In this document: positions 48,801-57,061 of the stretch, one piece after another
Position numbering within the stretch: the stretch's first letter is position 1
Layout: each line of letters opens with the position of its first letter
Source: Allobosea sp.
Lineage (GTDB): Bacteria; Pseudomonadota; Alphaproteobacteria; Rhizobiales; Beijerinckiaceae
Length of the DNA: 64,000 nucleotides
Direction of reading: 5' to 3'
Assembly (NCBI RefSeq): GCF_030695125.1
Contig: NZ_JAUYTP010000029.1
Coordinates: 310,001-374,000, forward strand
Notes under the pieces: generated by a model
The model's input: the letters and a program-made list of their open reading frames with translations, nothing else
Databases searched by the model: none
What the model was told of the DNA's origin: nothing
Program-made: the position numbers and the translations under genes

Positions 48801-49108
48801 GTGTTGGTTTCGAGCCGGAACTCGATGACCGTCGAGGACTGCCCGTCCGTCAGCGTCGACATCACGTGCTTGACGCCGGTGATGTTGGCGACCGCGTCCT
48901 CGACGCGCTTGGAGACCTGGCTCTCCAGCTCCGAGGGCGCGGCGCCCGACTGGGTGATCGTGACCGAGACCAGCGGCACGTCGATATTGGGGAAGCGCGT
49001 CACCGGCAGCTTCGAGAAGGACAGCAGGCCGAGCACGCAGAGCACGACGAAGAGCAGGATAGAGGGAACCGGCTTGCGGATCGACCAGGCGGAGAAGTTG
49101 ATGTTCAC
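45878..49108 (-). CDS. RND efflux pump permease (HAE1/AcrB-type)
   Basis: A 1076-residue inner-membrane proton antiporter of the AcrB/MexB superfamily. There are twelve helices in two repeats with large periplasmic loops. Helix 4 carries the paired proton-relay Asp residues in TGILVDDAIVEIEN, and FAPVSFMGGVAGQYFRQFGLTVAVAV is the HAE signature. It starts at GTG 49108, preceded by GGGAG, 12 bases after the adaptor stop. The C-terminus is Ala/Pro-rich. It exports drugs, metabolites or solvents with the adaptor and an outer-membrane channel not encoded here. Confidence 0.94.
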   Translation of the reverse strand: MNINFSAWSIRKPVPSILLFVVLCVLGLLSFSKLPVTRFPNIDVPLVSVTITQSGAAPSELESQVSKRVEDAVANITGVKHVMSTLTDGQSSTVIEFRLETNTDRAVNDVKDAIAKVRADLPRTIDEPIIQRIDVEGQSILSYGAFSAGMTLEQLSWHVDDVVARELQGLKGVGRVDRYGGVDREIRISLDPDRLLALGTTAGEVNRQIRATNVDLAGGRGEVGGQEQAIRTLAGARTVAELAETKIILSGGREVRLKELGRVEDSNSEPRSFGRLDKSPVVSFSVFRAKGSSELSVKEVVAARIAELNKRFPDITLKPIDDAVAYTYGNYKAAMTTLLEGAALAVLVVFLFLKNWRATLITAIALPLSAIPTFWAMELMGFSLNLVSLLGITLVTGILVDDAIVEIENIVRHMKMGKSPYRAAMEAADEIGLAVIAITLTIVAIFAPVSFMGGVAGQYFRQFGLTVAVAVLFSLLVARLITPMMAAYLMKPVKHEEAKDGLVMRGYVGLLKATIAARRLPLLPRFDGTGRWRTIPFNMSYVTLVLGFAFLWGSIHATTLLPTGFIPDEDTSRVVASVELPPGSTLEDTRVTTDQIVDALRTIPEVTQVFVLGGSSPTGQREVRRAAVTIKLKPKSERTARQKDLKVVIAEKLASVPDVRAWYVNERGEREMAFSILSKDGAALDEAVARIETKMRKVDGYLNVATSGSLSRPELTVRPKLEAAASLGVTPEAISEAVRVATIGDVGANLAKFNAGDRLVPIRVQLDEAARADIRNIAALRVTNTSGVSIPLTAVAEIGFGEGPSSIDRYDRVRRAAIGADLKRGFELGTAQETFNRIVSEVGLPPGVWIAATGDAEIQGEVVAGFIQAMTTGLMLVLAVLILLFGSVFQPITILLSLPLSFGGVVIALLATGKPVSMPVYIGLLMLMGIVTKNAIMLVDFAVEEEGRGKDRRTALLEAGRKRARPIVMTTIAMAAGMAPSAYGVGDGGEFRAPMAIAVIGGLLVSTVLSLVFVPSFYAVMDDLSKGTSWLFGRFFSKAEDESLWEAMPEHGHAAAGEAGAAQMKLPLPPPRLAAE

Positions 49109-49120
49109 CAGCCACTCCCG

Positions 49121-50362
49121 TCAGTTCGTCGCGACGGGGGTGATGACATCGCCGTCGCGCACGAAGGTGCCCGCCCGCGCCACCACGGTCTCGCCGGCGA
49201 CAATGCCCGATGTGATCTCGGCGCGCCCGTCCCCCGCCAGCCCGAGCTGGACCTTCTTGGTCGTCACCTTGCCGTCGGTGACGCTCTGCACGGTCGCGCC
49301 GGTGCGGGCATAGGTGATCGCCGAGAGCGGCAGGGTGACGACGGTGCTGCGGCCGGTCTCGATCACGCCGCGCGCAAACGAGCCGATCGCCACCGGCGGG
49401 TTGCCGGTGAGCGCCACCCGCACGCGCCCGAGCCGCGAGGCCTTGTCGACCTCGGGCGCGATCAACCGGATCGTGCCGGCGAGCGCCTGCGTCGCCCCGG
49501 CGGGCGTCACCGCCACGGGCTGGCCGAGCTTCAGGCCGGGCAGCTCGACCTCGGCCACCTCTGCCTCCAGTTCCACGGCACCGTCCGCGACGATCCGGAA
49601 CAGGGGTTCGGCCGCCGACATGGCGGCGGTGGCGCCCAGCTTGGCACTGCGGCGGCTGACGATGCCGCCCTGCGGCGCCTTGATCTCGGTGCGGCCGAGC
49701 TTCACCTCGATGTCGCGCCCCTGCGCCTTCGCCAGCGCCATGTCGGCGGTCGCGATCGCCAGCGCCTGCTTGGCCGAATTGAGCTTGGCGGCGGCCGCGC
49801 GAGCCACGGCGTCGCGCTGGTCATAGGTTTCGTTGGAGACGTTGCCGCTGCTGCGCAGGGCCTTGGTGCGGTCGAAATTGTTGTTGGCGGCGACGAGATT
49901 GGCCTGCGCCTCCGCGATCTGGGCGTTGGCCTGGGCGATGGAGGCGTCGGCGCGCGCGATATTCGCCTCGTTCTGGCTCTGCTGGACCTCCAGCGTCGTG
50001 CGCGAAAGCCGCGCCAGCACCTGCCCGGTCGAGACGCGGTCGCCCTCCTCGGCCAGGATCGCCACGATCGACAGCCCGTCGACCTCCGGCTGCACCAGCA
50101 CCTCGTCGCGCGCGATCATCGAGCCGGAGACGACGACGCTCTGGACGATTTCGGAGACGATCGCCCTGGTGACGGTCACGGAGGGGCCGCCAGAAGACGG
50201 CGCCGGCACGGGTGCAACCGGCGTCTGGGCCCGGGCCGGACCGGCGACCAGACCCGTCGCCAGCAGCGACACGACGGCAAAACGCATGATGGCGGGAACA
50301 GACGACATGAGGCGGAATTCCAGGCTCGAAGCGTGCGAAGGGGTCGGCATCGGCGTTTTCAT
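49121..50362 (-). CDS. RND efflux periplasmic adaptor (membrane fusion protein)
   Basis: A 413-residue MFP. The N-terminal leader contains a signal sequence (MRFAVVSLLATGLVAGPARAQ). A lipoyl half (VVVSGSMIARDEVLVQPEVDGLSIVAILAEEGDRV) and a long coiled-coil hairpin (about 120-235, QNEANIARADASIAQANAQI…) follow, then the second lipoyl half (IKAPQGGIVSRR) and beta-barrel domain. GGGAG precedes the ATG at 50362, which lies 2 bases after the tetR stop, so the three genes form one operon. There is no lipobox Cys, so it is probably a soluble or anchored adaptor. Confidence 0.92.
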   Translation of the reverse strand: MKTPMPTPSHASSLEFRLMSSVPAIMRFAVVSLLATGLVAGPARAQTPVAPVPAPSSGGPSVTVTRAIVSEIVQSVVVSGSMIARDEVLVQPEVDGLSIVAILAEEGDRVSTGQVLARLSRTTLEVQQSQNEANIARADASIAQANAQIAEAQANLVAANNNFDRTKALRSSGNVSNETYDQRDAVARAAAAKLNSAKQALAIATADMALAKAQGRDIEVKLGRTEIKAPQGGIVSRRSAKLGATAAMSAAEPLFRIVADGAVELEAEVAEVELPGLKLGQPVAVTPAGATQALAGTIRLIAPEVDKASRLGRVRVALTGNPPVAIGSFARGVIETGRSTVVTLPLSAITYARTGATVQSVTDGKVTTKKVQLGLAGDGRAEITSGIVAGETVVARAGTFVRDGDVITPVATN

Positions 50363-50364
50363 GG

Positions 50365-51018
50365 CTATACGCTCCCGGAGGCGGGTTGGAGCAACACATG
50401 GGCGAGTCCGCGCATCGCCTTGAACAGGGTCTCCGCCGCCATGGCGGGATCGAACTGGGGATCGGTGGCGCGGCGGCACAAGAAGCCGTCCGCCATCATG
50501 AAGATGGCCTGCAGGAACCGCGCATCGTCGAGATTGGACGGCAGTTCGCCATTGGCCTTGGCGCCTGCGATGGCCTGCGCCAATCCGCCGACGAGCGTGC
50601 CGTCGATAGCGGCGCACATCTGCGCCATCGCCGGGTTGCGGGCCGCCTCCGCCCAGATCAGCAGCGCGATGATCGATTTTTCGCGCGGCTCATTGACGAG
50701 GTGGCGACGTCCGAGAGCCTCGAGCTGATCGAGCACGCTGCCCTTGGCCGGGTCGAGGTCGGCGAAGTCGGCTGCGATGAGCGTGCGGTCGCGCTCGGCC
50801 ATGCCGGCGATGATCGCGTCCTTGGAGGCGAAGTAGCGATAGAGATTGCCGGGGCTCATCCCGGCCTCGGCGGCCACGTCCTGCATCGTCGCGGCATGGA
50901 AGCCGGCGCGCGCGAAGACATGCTCCGCCGCATCGAGGATGCGCGTCTGGCGTTCCGACGGAGCGCGCTCCGGCGCGACGGTGGCGATCGAACTTGGCAC
51001 GCGAAACCTTGCAGGCAT
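50365..51018 (-). CDS. TetR family repressor of the RND pump operon
   Basis: 217 residues. The N-terminal HTH (RQTRILDAAEHVFARAGFHAATMQDVAAEAGMSPGNLYRYFASKDAIIAGM) is standard TetR. The C-terminal ligand domain is a TetR_C variant with NEPREKSIIALLIWAEAARNPAMA. The ATG at 51018 lies inside a perfect 38-bp palindrome and has no ribosome site. GTG 51000, preceded by AAGG, is a credible alternative start. It is first gene of the pump operon, so autorepression would control the pump directly. Confidence 0.92.
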   Translation of the reverse strand: MPARFRVPSSIATVAPERAPSERQTRILDAAEHVFARAGFHAATMQDVAAEAGMSPGNLYRYFASKDAIIAGMAERDRTLIAADFADLDPAKGSVLDQLEALGRRHLVNEPREKSIIALLIWAEAARNPAMAQMCAAIDGTLVGGLAQAIAGAKANGELPSNLDDARFLQAIFMMADGFLCRRATDPQFDPAMAAETLFKAMRGLAHVLLQPASGSV

Positions 51019-51047
51019 GAGAATGAACGTTCATTCTCATGCCTGCA
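51010..51047. promoter_or_regulatory. perfect 38-bp palindrome: TetR operator at the pump operon start
   Basis: 19-bp arms with no mismatch and no spacer, centred between 51028 and 51029. The core GAATGAACGTTCATTC is a typical TetR/AcrR site; the outer TGCAGGCATGA part is unusual for such operators. Confidence 0.88.
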
Positions 51048-51267
51048 GGGGCGCGCCGAGTCAAGCGGAGCGCTGCAAGCGCCGGCCGCGGCTTGCCATG
51101 GCGGCGCGCAAAAGGGGCCTCGACATGCACGCCAGGCGGCCTTGGCATACCCGGCCCGGCCCACAAATTGCTTGCCACCCCCCTGCGACCACCACATTCT
51201 GAGCTCATGCCGGCGTTCGCGGCGGATATCACCTCGACCGAGGCTCACCAGCGATCTTGATCTCGCA

Positions 51268-52062
51268 ATGAACCACCATGCCTTTCCGGCGCGCCCGCAG
51301 CGCAGGGCCCGCGCGCGCCGCGGCCTGCGTCATGCGCCCGCGCTCAAGCCGGTGCTGATCGTGCTGCACCAGGAGCACTCGACGCCCGGCCGCGTCGGGC
51401 GCCTGCTCCAGGCACGCGGTCATGCGCTGGACATCCGCAAGCCCCGCTATGGCGACCCGCTGCCGGCGACGATGCGCGAGCATGCCGGCGCGGTGATCTT
51501 CGGCGGGCCGATGTCGGCCAACGACCCCGATGATTTCGTCAAGACCGAGATCGACTGGATCAATGTCTGTCTTGCGGAAGACGCCTCCTATCTCGGCATC
51601 TGCCTGGGCGCCCAGATGCTCGCCAGGACGCTCGGCGGCACGGTCTACACCCATCCCGAGGGACGCGCCGAGGTCGGCTATTACGGCCTCGACCTGACCG
51701 ACCACGGCCGGGAGCACGCGACGGAGGCCGGGTTCGCCTGGCCGAAGACCGTCTATCAATGGCACCGCGAGGGCTTCGACTGCCCGCCGGGCGCGCAATG
51801 CCTGGCGACGGGCGGCGACTTCCCGGTGCAGGCGATCAAGGCGGGGAGCCGGGCCTATGGCGTCCAGTTCCACCCCGAGGTGACGCCCGCCATGATGTGC
51901 CGCTGGTCGGTGCGCGGGCATGAGCGCACCCTGATGCCGGGCGCCCAGCTGCGTCATCTGCATCTCGAAGGCTGGTACCAGCATGACCCGGCGATCCGGC
52001 TCTGGCTCGACGGCTTCCTCGACCACTGGCTCAAAGCTCCAGCAGAAACCGAAACCGCGTGA
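51268..52062 (+). CDS. class I glutamine amidotransferase (GMP-synthase-like)
   Basis: 264 residues. A basic N-terminal leader (RPQRRARARRGLRH) precedes a class I GATase domain. The nucleophile is C112 in LGICLGAQMLA, and the catalytic His-Glu is in YGVQFHPEVTP. The oxyanion strand is VIFGGPMSAND. No synthetase domain is fused, so it may hydrolyse gamma-glutamyl compounds (PuuD-like) or act with a partner. Its last codons overlap the FAD oxidoreductase start (GTGA), showing tight coupling. Confidence 0.88.
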   Translation: MNHHAFPARPQRRARARRGLRHAPALKPVLIVLHQEHSTPGRVGRLLQARGHALDIRKPRYGDPLPATMREHAGAVIFGGPMSANDPDDFVKTEIDWINVCLAEDASYLGICLGAQMLARTLGGTVYTHPEGRAEVGYYGLDLTDHGREHATEAGFAWPKTVYQWHREGFDCPPGAQCLATGGDFPVQAIKAGSRAYGVQFHPEVTPAMMCRWSVRGHERTLMPGAQLRHLHLEGWYQHDPAIRLWLDGFLDHWLKAPAETETA

Positions 52063-53297
52063 CCCGTACAGCTCTCGTTCTCGGCGCCGGCATGGTCGGC
52101 GTCTCCTGCGCGCTCGCCCTCCAGAAGCGCGGTTTCACCGTCACACTGATCGACCGGCGGCCGCCTGGCCGCGAGACCTCCTACGGCAATGCCGGTGTGC
52201 TGGCCCGCTCCTCGCTCGTGCCGCTCAACAATCCCGGCCTGTTCGGCAAGCTGAAGAGCTATCTCGGCAACCGCCACCCGGCGCTGAACCTCGACTGGAA
52301 GCGGGCCCTGACGCAGCCGGGCTGGCTGCTGCGCTTTCTCTGGGAGGCGCGTCCCTCGCAGGCCGCCGCCCGCATCGCCGCGCTCGGATCGCTCACCGCC
52401 AGCACGGTCGAGCGCCACCGCGCCTTGATGACGGAGGCCGGAATCACCGATCGCCTGCGCGAGACCGGCACGCTCAAGCTCTGGCGCACGGAGGCCGGGC
52501 ATGCGGCGGCGCAGGCCGAGCATGACTTCCTCGCGGCGCATGGCATCGCCTCGCAGGTGCTCGATCGCCAGGGCATTTCCGGCGTCGAACCGGCGCTGAA
52601 CCCGATCTTCCATGCCGGGCTGCTCTGCCTGGAGAACGCCTCGGTGGATTCGCCCGGTGCGGTGACGCAGGCCTATGCCGAACTGTTCGTGCAGCGCGGC
52701 GGGCGGATCGAACAGGCGGAAGCTCAGCGGCTGGAGCGCAGCGCGTCCGGCTGGCGGGCGCAGGCGGGATCGACCGTGTTCGAGGCCGACATCGCCGTCG
52801 TGGCGCTCGGGCCCTGGAGCATGGATCTGCTGGCGCCACTGGGCCTCGATCCCAAGCTCGACGTGGAGCGCGGCTATCACCGCCATTTGCGGGCGAAGCC
52901 GGGAGCCAAACTGTCGCGGCCGGTCTACGACGTCGACGCCGCCTATTTCATGGCGCCGATGGAGCAGGGCTACCGCGTCACCAGCGGCGTCGATCTCAGC
53001 CATCGCGACGCACCCGACAACCACCGCCAGATCGACCAGGTCACGATGAGCGCGCGCGAGGCCTTTCCGCTCGACGAATTCGCCGGGGACACCTGGCGCG
53101 GCGCGCGGCCGACGCTGCCGGACTCAATTCCGATGATCGGCGAGGCGCCGCGCAACCCCGGCCTCTGGCTCGCCTTCGGCCACCAGCATCTCGGCTTCTC
53201 GACGGGGCCGATCACAGGCGAGATCGTCGCGGCGCTGGTCTGCGGCGAGGCGCCGCCGATCGACCCGACGCCGTTCAGGCCGGGGCGGTATCTCTGA
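52059..53297 (+). CDS. FAD-dependent oxidoreductase (DadA/DAO family)
   Basis: 412 residues. The N-terminal dinucleotide fold is ALVLGAGMVGVSCALALQKRGFTVTLID. The middle is a DAO domain, and the C-terminus is GLWLAFGHQHLGFSTGPITGEIVAALV, like D-amino acid dehydrogenase small subunits. It starts at GTG 52059 and overlaps the amidotransferase by four bases. It probably oxidises an amine or D-amino acid; the paired amidotransferase suggests a gamma-glutamylated or amino substrate. No signal peptide. Confidence 0.87.
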   Translation: MTRTALVLGAGMVGVSCALALQKRGFTVTLIDRRPPGRETSYGNAGVLARSSLVPLNNPGLFGKLKSYLGNRHPALNLDWKRALTQPGWLLRFLWEARPSQAAARIAALGSLTASTVERHRALMTEAGITDRLRETGTLKLWRTEAGHAAAQAEHDFLAAHGIASQVLDRQGISGVEPALNPIFHAGLLCLENASVDSPGAVTQAYAELFVQRGGRIEQAEAQRLERSASGWRAQAGSTVFEADIAVVALGPWSMDLLAPLGLDPKLDVERGYHRHLRAKPGAKLSRPVYDVDAAYFMAPMEQGYRVTSGVDLSHRDAPDNHRQIDQVTMSAREAFPLDEFAGDTWRGARPTLPDSIPMIGEAPRNPGLWLAFGHQHLGFSTGPITGEIVAALVCGEAPPIDPTPFRPGRYL

Positions 53298-53319
53298 ACG
53301 TCACGCGGTAGAACCACGC

Positions 53320-53431
53320 CGTCATCCCGGACAAGCCGCGAAGCGGCGCTGATCCGGGATCCATTCCAGAGCGCTTGCCGGAGAGGGCCCGGAATGGATC
53401 CCGGGTCTCCCTGCGGTCGCCCGGGATGACG
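53320..53431. repeat. palindromic intergenic repeat, family B, copy 5
   Basis: CGTCATCCCGGACAAGC and CCGGGATGACG outer arms; GGGATCCATTCC facing GGAATGGATCCCGG, with a 20-base loop. It lies between the convergent oxidoreductase and sdhB genes. Confidence 0.9.
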
Positions 53432-53470
53432 CGCGCTAAGACGGCACGGCAAACGCTAATCCGGTCGCCC

Positions 53471-54256
53471 TCAGACCTGCCGCGTCACCATCATCTTCTT
53501 CACTTCAGCGATCGCCTTGGCGGGGTTCAACCCCTTCGGGCAGGCATTGGCGCAGTTCATGATCGTGTGGCAGCGATAGAGCCGGAAGGGGTCTTCCAGA
53601 TTGTCGAGCCGGTCGCCGGTCGCCTCGTCGCGGCTGTCGATCAGCCAGCGATAGGCCTGCAGCAGGGCGGCAGGGCCGAGATAGCGGTCGCCGTTCCACC
53701 AGTAGCTCGGGCAGGAGGTGGTGCAGCAGGCGCACAGGATGCACTCGTAGAGACCGTCGAGCTTCTCGCGATCCTCCTTGCCCTGAGCCCATTCCTTCTC
53801 GGGCGCCGGCGTCGTGGTCTTGAGCCAGGGCTCGATCGAGGCGTGCTGGGCGTAGAACTGCGTCAGGTCCGGCACCAGATCCTTGATCACCGGCATATGC
53901 GGCAGCGGGTAGATCGCGACCTTGCCCTTGGACCCGCACTCATCGATGCCGGTGGTGCAGGCCAGCCCGTTCTTGCCGTCCATGTTCATGGCGCAGGAGC
54001 CGCAGATGCCCTCGCGACAGGAGCGGCGGAAGGTCAGCGTCGGGTCGATCTTGGACTTGATCCAGATCAGCGCGTCCAGAACCATCGGCCCGCAATCCTC
54101 GCGGTCGACGAAATAGGTGTCGGTGCGCGGATTCTCGGTGTCGTCGGGGCTCCAGCGATAGACCTTGAACTCGGTCAGCTTGCTGGCGCCAGCCGGCTTC
54201 GGCCAGGTCTTGCCCGCGACGAGGCGGGAGTTCTGCGGAAGATTGAATTCGGCCAT
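53471..54256 (-). CDS. sdhB: succinate dehydrogenase iron-sulfur subunit
   Basis: 261 residues. Ligands for three clusters are visible: [2Fe-2S] [21 protein letters not shown], then [16 protein letters not shown] and [17 protein letters not shown] for the [4Fe-4S] and [3Fe-4S]. It passes electrons from SdhA FAD to quinone. Last gene of sdhCDAB; it starts 14 bases after sdhA. Confidence 0.97.
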   Translation of the reverse strand: MAEFNLPQNSRLVAGKTWPKPAGASKLTEFKVYRWSPDDTENPRTDTYFVDREDCGPMVLDALIWIKSKIDPTLTFRRSCREGICGSCAMNMDGKNGLACTTGIDECGSKGKVAIYPLPHMPVIKDLVPDLTQFYAQHASIEPWLKTTTPAPEKEWAQGKEDREKLDGLYECILCACCTTSCPSYWWNGDRYLGPAALLQAYRWLIDSRDEATGDRLDNLEDPFRLYRCHTIMNCANACPKGLNPAKAIAEVKKMMVTRQV

Positions 54257-54270
54257 CTGTCAAATCGTCC

Positions 54271-56103
54271 TCAGTACACCCGCGCCTTGGGCTTGATGTA
54301 CTCGATGTCGTTCGAGAGCGTGTAGGTGTGGACCGGGCGGTCGTCGAGCGAGACGGTGCGGGCCGTGTCGTCGATCCAGGACAGGGTGTGCTTCATCCAG
54401 TCCTTGTCGTCGCGGTTGGGATAATCCTCGCGGGCATGGGCGCCGCGGCTCTCGGGGCGGTTCAGGGCCGAGTCCATGGTGACGACGGCCTGGGTGATCA
54501 GGTTGTCGAACTCGAGCGTTTCGATCAGGTCCGAATTCCAGATCAGCGAGCGGTCGGTCGTGCCGATATCGGTGATGCCGCCCCAGATCTCGTGGATCTG
54601 CTTGTGGCCCTCTTCCAGCGTCTCGCCGGTGCGGTAGACCGCGCAATTGTCCTGCATGGTCTTCTGCATGCGCCCGCGCAGCTCGGCCGTCGGCGTCGAG
54701 CCCGAGGCGTTGCGATACCGATCGAGGCGCGACAGCGCGAGATCGGCCGAGTTCTTCGGCAGTTCCGGCTGGCTCTCGCCGGCCGTCACCGTGTCGGCGC
54801 AGCGCAGGCCGGCCGCACGGCCGAACACCACGAGGTCGATCAGCGAGTTCGAGCCGAGACGGTTGGCGCCATGGACGGAGACGCAGGCCGCCTCGCCGAT
54901 CGCCATCAGGCCGGGCACCACGGTGTCGGCATTGCCGTCGACCTTGGTCAGGACCTCGCCATGGAAGTTCGTCGGGATGCCGCCCATGTTGTAATGCACC
55001 GTCGGCAGCACGGGAATCGGCTCGCGGGTGACGTCGACACCGGCGAAGATCTTGGCGCTCTCGGAAATGCCCGGCAGGCGCTCATGCAGGATCTTCGGGT
55101 CGAGATGGTCGAGATGCAGGTAGATGTGGTCCTTGTTCTTTCCGACGCCACGGCCGCCGCGGATTTCCATCGTCATCGAGCGTGAGACGACGTCGCGCGA
55201 GGCGAGGTCCTTGGCCGAGGGGGCATAGCGCTCCATGAAGCGCTCGCCCTCGGAATTGGTGAGGTAGCCGCCCTCGCCGCGGGCGCCTTCCGTGATCAGG
55301 CAGCCGGCGCCGTAGATGCCGGTCGGGTGGAACTGCACGAACTCCATATCCTGCAGCGGCAGGCCGGCGCGCAGCACCATGCCGCCGCCGTCGCCGGTGC
55401 AGGTATGGGCCGAGGTCGCCGAGAAATAGGCGCGGCCATAGCCGCCGGTCGCCAGGATGGTCTGCTGCGAGCGGAAACGGTGCAGCGTGCCGTCATCCAT
55501 CTTCAGCGCGATGACGCCGCGGCAGTGGCCGTCCTCGTCCATGATCAGGTCGATGGCGAAGTATTCGATGAAGAACTCGGTGTTGTAGCGCAGCGCCTGG
55601 CCATAGAGCGTGTGCAGCATGGCATGGCCGGTGCGGTCGGCGGCGGCGCAGGTGCGCTGGGCCGGCGGGCCTTCGCCATATTCGGTGGTCATGCCGCCGA
55701 AGGGGCGCTGGTAGATCTTGCCGTCCTCGGTGCGCGAGAAGGGCACGCCCCAATGCTCGAGCTCATAGACGGCGGCCGGCGCGTTGCGCACGAGATACTC
55801 GATCGCATCCTGATCGCCGAGCCAGTCCGACCCCTTGACGGTGTCGTACATGTGCCACTGCCAGCTGTCCTTGCCCATGTTGCCGAGCGAGGCGGCGACG
55901 CCGCCCTGGGCCGCGACGGTGTGCGAGCGCGTCGGGAACACCTTGGAGATGCAGGCGGTGCGAAGCCCGGCCTGCGAGCAGCCGACGGTGGCGCGCAAAC
56001 CCGCGCCGCCGGCGCCCACCACCACCACGTCGAAGGTATGGTCGGTGATCGCATAGGCCTGGCCGGTATAGGCCGGGACCTGACGTGACTTGGTGATCGC
56101 CAT
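54271..56103 (-). CDS. sdhA: succinate dehydrogenase flavoprotein subunit
   Basis: 610 residues. The FAD fold is [18 protein letters not shown]. The covalent flavin-linking His is H61 in [11 protein letters not shown]. The active-site loop [23 protein letters not shown] and the C-terminal [15 protein letters not shown] (catalytic Arg/His) are present. GGAGG precedes the ATG at 56103; an upstream MEAD extension is rejected. Confidence 0.97.
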   Translation of the reverse strand: MAITKSRQVPAYTGQAYAITDHTFDVVVVGAGGAGLRATVGCSQAGLRTACISKVFPTRSHTVAAQGGVAASLGNMGKDSWQWHMYDTVKGSDWLGDQDAIEYLVRNAPAAVYELEHWGVPFSRTEDGKIYQRPFGGMTTEYGEGPPAQRTCAAADRTGHAMLHTLYGQALRYNTEFFIEYFAIDLIMDEDGHCRGVIALKMDDGTLHRFRSQQTILATGGYGRAYFSATSAHTCTGDGGGMVLRAGLPLQDMEFVQFHPTGIYGAGCLITEGARGEGGYLTNSEGERFMERYAPSAKDLASRDVVSRSMTMEIRGGRGVGKNKDHIYLHLDHLDPKILHERLPGISESAKIFAGVDVTREPIPVLPTVHYNMGGIPTNFHGEVLTKVDGNADTVVPGLMAIGEAACVSVHGANRLGSNSLIDLVVFGRAAGLRCADTVTAGESQPELPKNSADLALSRLDRYRNASGSTPTAELRGRMQKTMQDNCAVYRTGETLEEGHKQIHEIWGGITDIGTTDRSLIWNSDLIETLEFDNLITQAVVTMDSALNRPESRGAHAREDYPNRDDKDWMKHTLSWIDDTARTVSLDDRPVHTYTLSNDIEYIKPKARVY

Positions 56104-56107
56104 CGGA

Positions 56108-56500
56108 TCAGCCTCCAAAAGAGAGCTTCAGCACCGCGAAGGCGCAGGCCGCGCCGATTGCGATCGCGAAGAAGGTGTTGGCCATCACGGCCGCGATCTT
56201 GAGGCCTTCACCATGGATGTAGTCCTCGATGATGACCTGCATGCCGAGCCGCATATGGACACAACCGGATACGACGAAGAGCAGCATCAGGATCGCCACC
56301 AGCGGGTGCGACAGAATGGCCAGCGCCGCCGGATAGGGCTTGCCGACCAGCGCGATCGCGACCCCGAGGAACACCAGGGTCAAGACCAGGTTGGCGACCG
56401 CGGTGACGCGCTGCAGCCAGAAATGCCCGGTGCCCGACTTGGCCGAGCCGAGGCCGCGGACGCGGCCGAGCGGCGTGCGCATCGATGAGTTGGAGTGCAT
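56108..56500 (-). CDS. sdhD: succinate dehydrogenase membrane anchor subunit SdhD
   Basis: 130 residues with three membrane helices. [20 protein letters not shown] carries the quinone-site arginine, and [21 protein letters not shown] carries the heme-ligand His and the conserved DY. GAGGAG precedes the ATG at 56500. sdhA follows after 4 bases. Confidence 0.93.
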   Translation of the reverse strand: MHSNSSMRTPLGRVRGLGSAKSGTGHFWLQRVTAVANLVLTLVFLGVAIALVGKPYPAALAILSHPLVAILMLLFVVSGCVHMRLGMQVIIEDYIHGEGLKIAAVMANTFFAIAIGAACAFAVLKLSFGG

Positions 56501-56511
56501 CGTCTCGCTCC

Positions 56512-56907
56512 TCAACGAACGGCGTAGGCGACGATCCAGACGAGCAAGGTCAGCCCGCCTGAAGCCACAACGCTGTATTTGGCCATGTTCATCCGGGTCT
56601 GCGGATCATAGCCGCGGCCCATGTCCCAGACGAAGTGGCGCAAGCCCCCGATCATATGGTGCAGCAGGGCGAAGGAATACAGAAACAGGACCAGACGGCC
56701 GAACAGCGAGCCCGCGACCGCCTGTGCCATGTCGAAGGCCGCAGGGCCCGACGCCGCCGCCACGAGCCAGGCCGCGATCAGCACGGTGCCGGCATAGAGC
56801 GCCACGCCGGTGACGCGATGGGCGATCGACATCGCCATGGTCCAGGACCAGCGATAGATCTGCAGATGCGGCGAAAGCGGGCGCGCCGCCTGTTTGACCT
56901 CGGCCAA
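56512..56907 (-). CDS. sdhC: succinate dehydrogenase cytochrome b556 subunit
   Basis: 131 residues with three membrane helices. [29 protein letters not shown] is the SdhC signature with the S and R of the quinone pocket, and [17 protein letters not shown] carries the heme b His. TTG 56907 is the start, with GGAGA 7 bases upstream. First gene of the operon. Confidence 0.94.
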   Translation of the reverse strand: MAEVKQAARPLSPHLQIYRWSWTMAMSIAHRVTGVALYAGTVLIAAWLVAAASGPAAFDMAQAVAGSLFGRLVLFLYSFALLHHMIGGLRHFVWDMGRGYDPQTRMNMAKYSVVASGGLTLLVWIVAYAVR

Positions 56908-57023
56908 GATCGTTCTCCGACTCGCGCAGCCCGGTAAGGGGCCTACCCATTTGGGATTGTTCTAGAGTGTCTGGTTCTGTAACGAAACCGGAACGCTGCT
57001 GCAATGCGGCATGAAGGCAGCGA

Positions 57024-57049
57024 AGTGACAGAATACACAATCTGTCACT
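57024..57049. promoter_or_regulatory. inverted repeat upstream of sdhC
   Basis: Arms AGTGACAGA (57024-57032) and TCTGTCACT (57041-57049), 8-base AT-rich spacer, no T-run. Flanked by a direct repeat GTAACGAAA at 56979-56987 and 57051-57059. It could be an operator for sdhCDAB or an mRNA end hairpin for the upstream mch gene. Confidence 0.5.
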
Positions 57050-57061
57050 CGTAACGAAATC

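Noticed and set aside
47441..50728. A 1095-codon open frame antisense to the RND pump and adaptor genes
   Set aside because: Its translation is a His/Arg/Asp/Glu-rich shadow typical of GC-rich antisense frames; the minus-strand RND and adaptor proteins are unmistakable.
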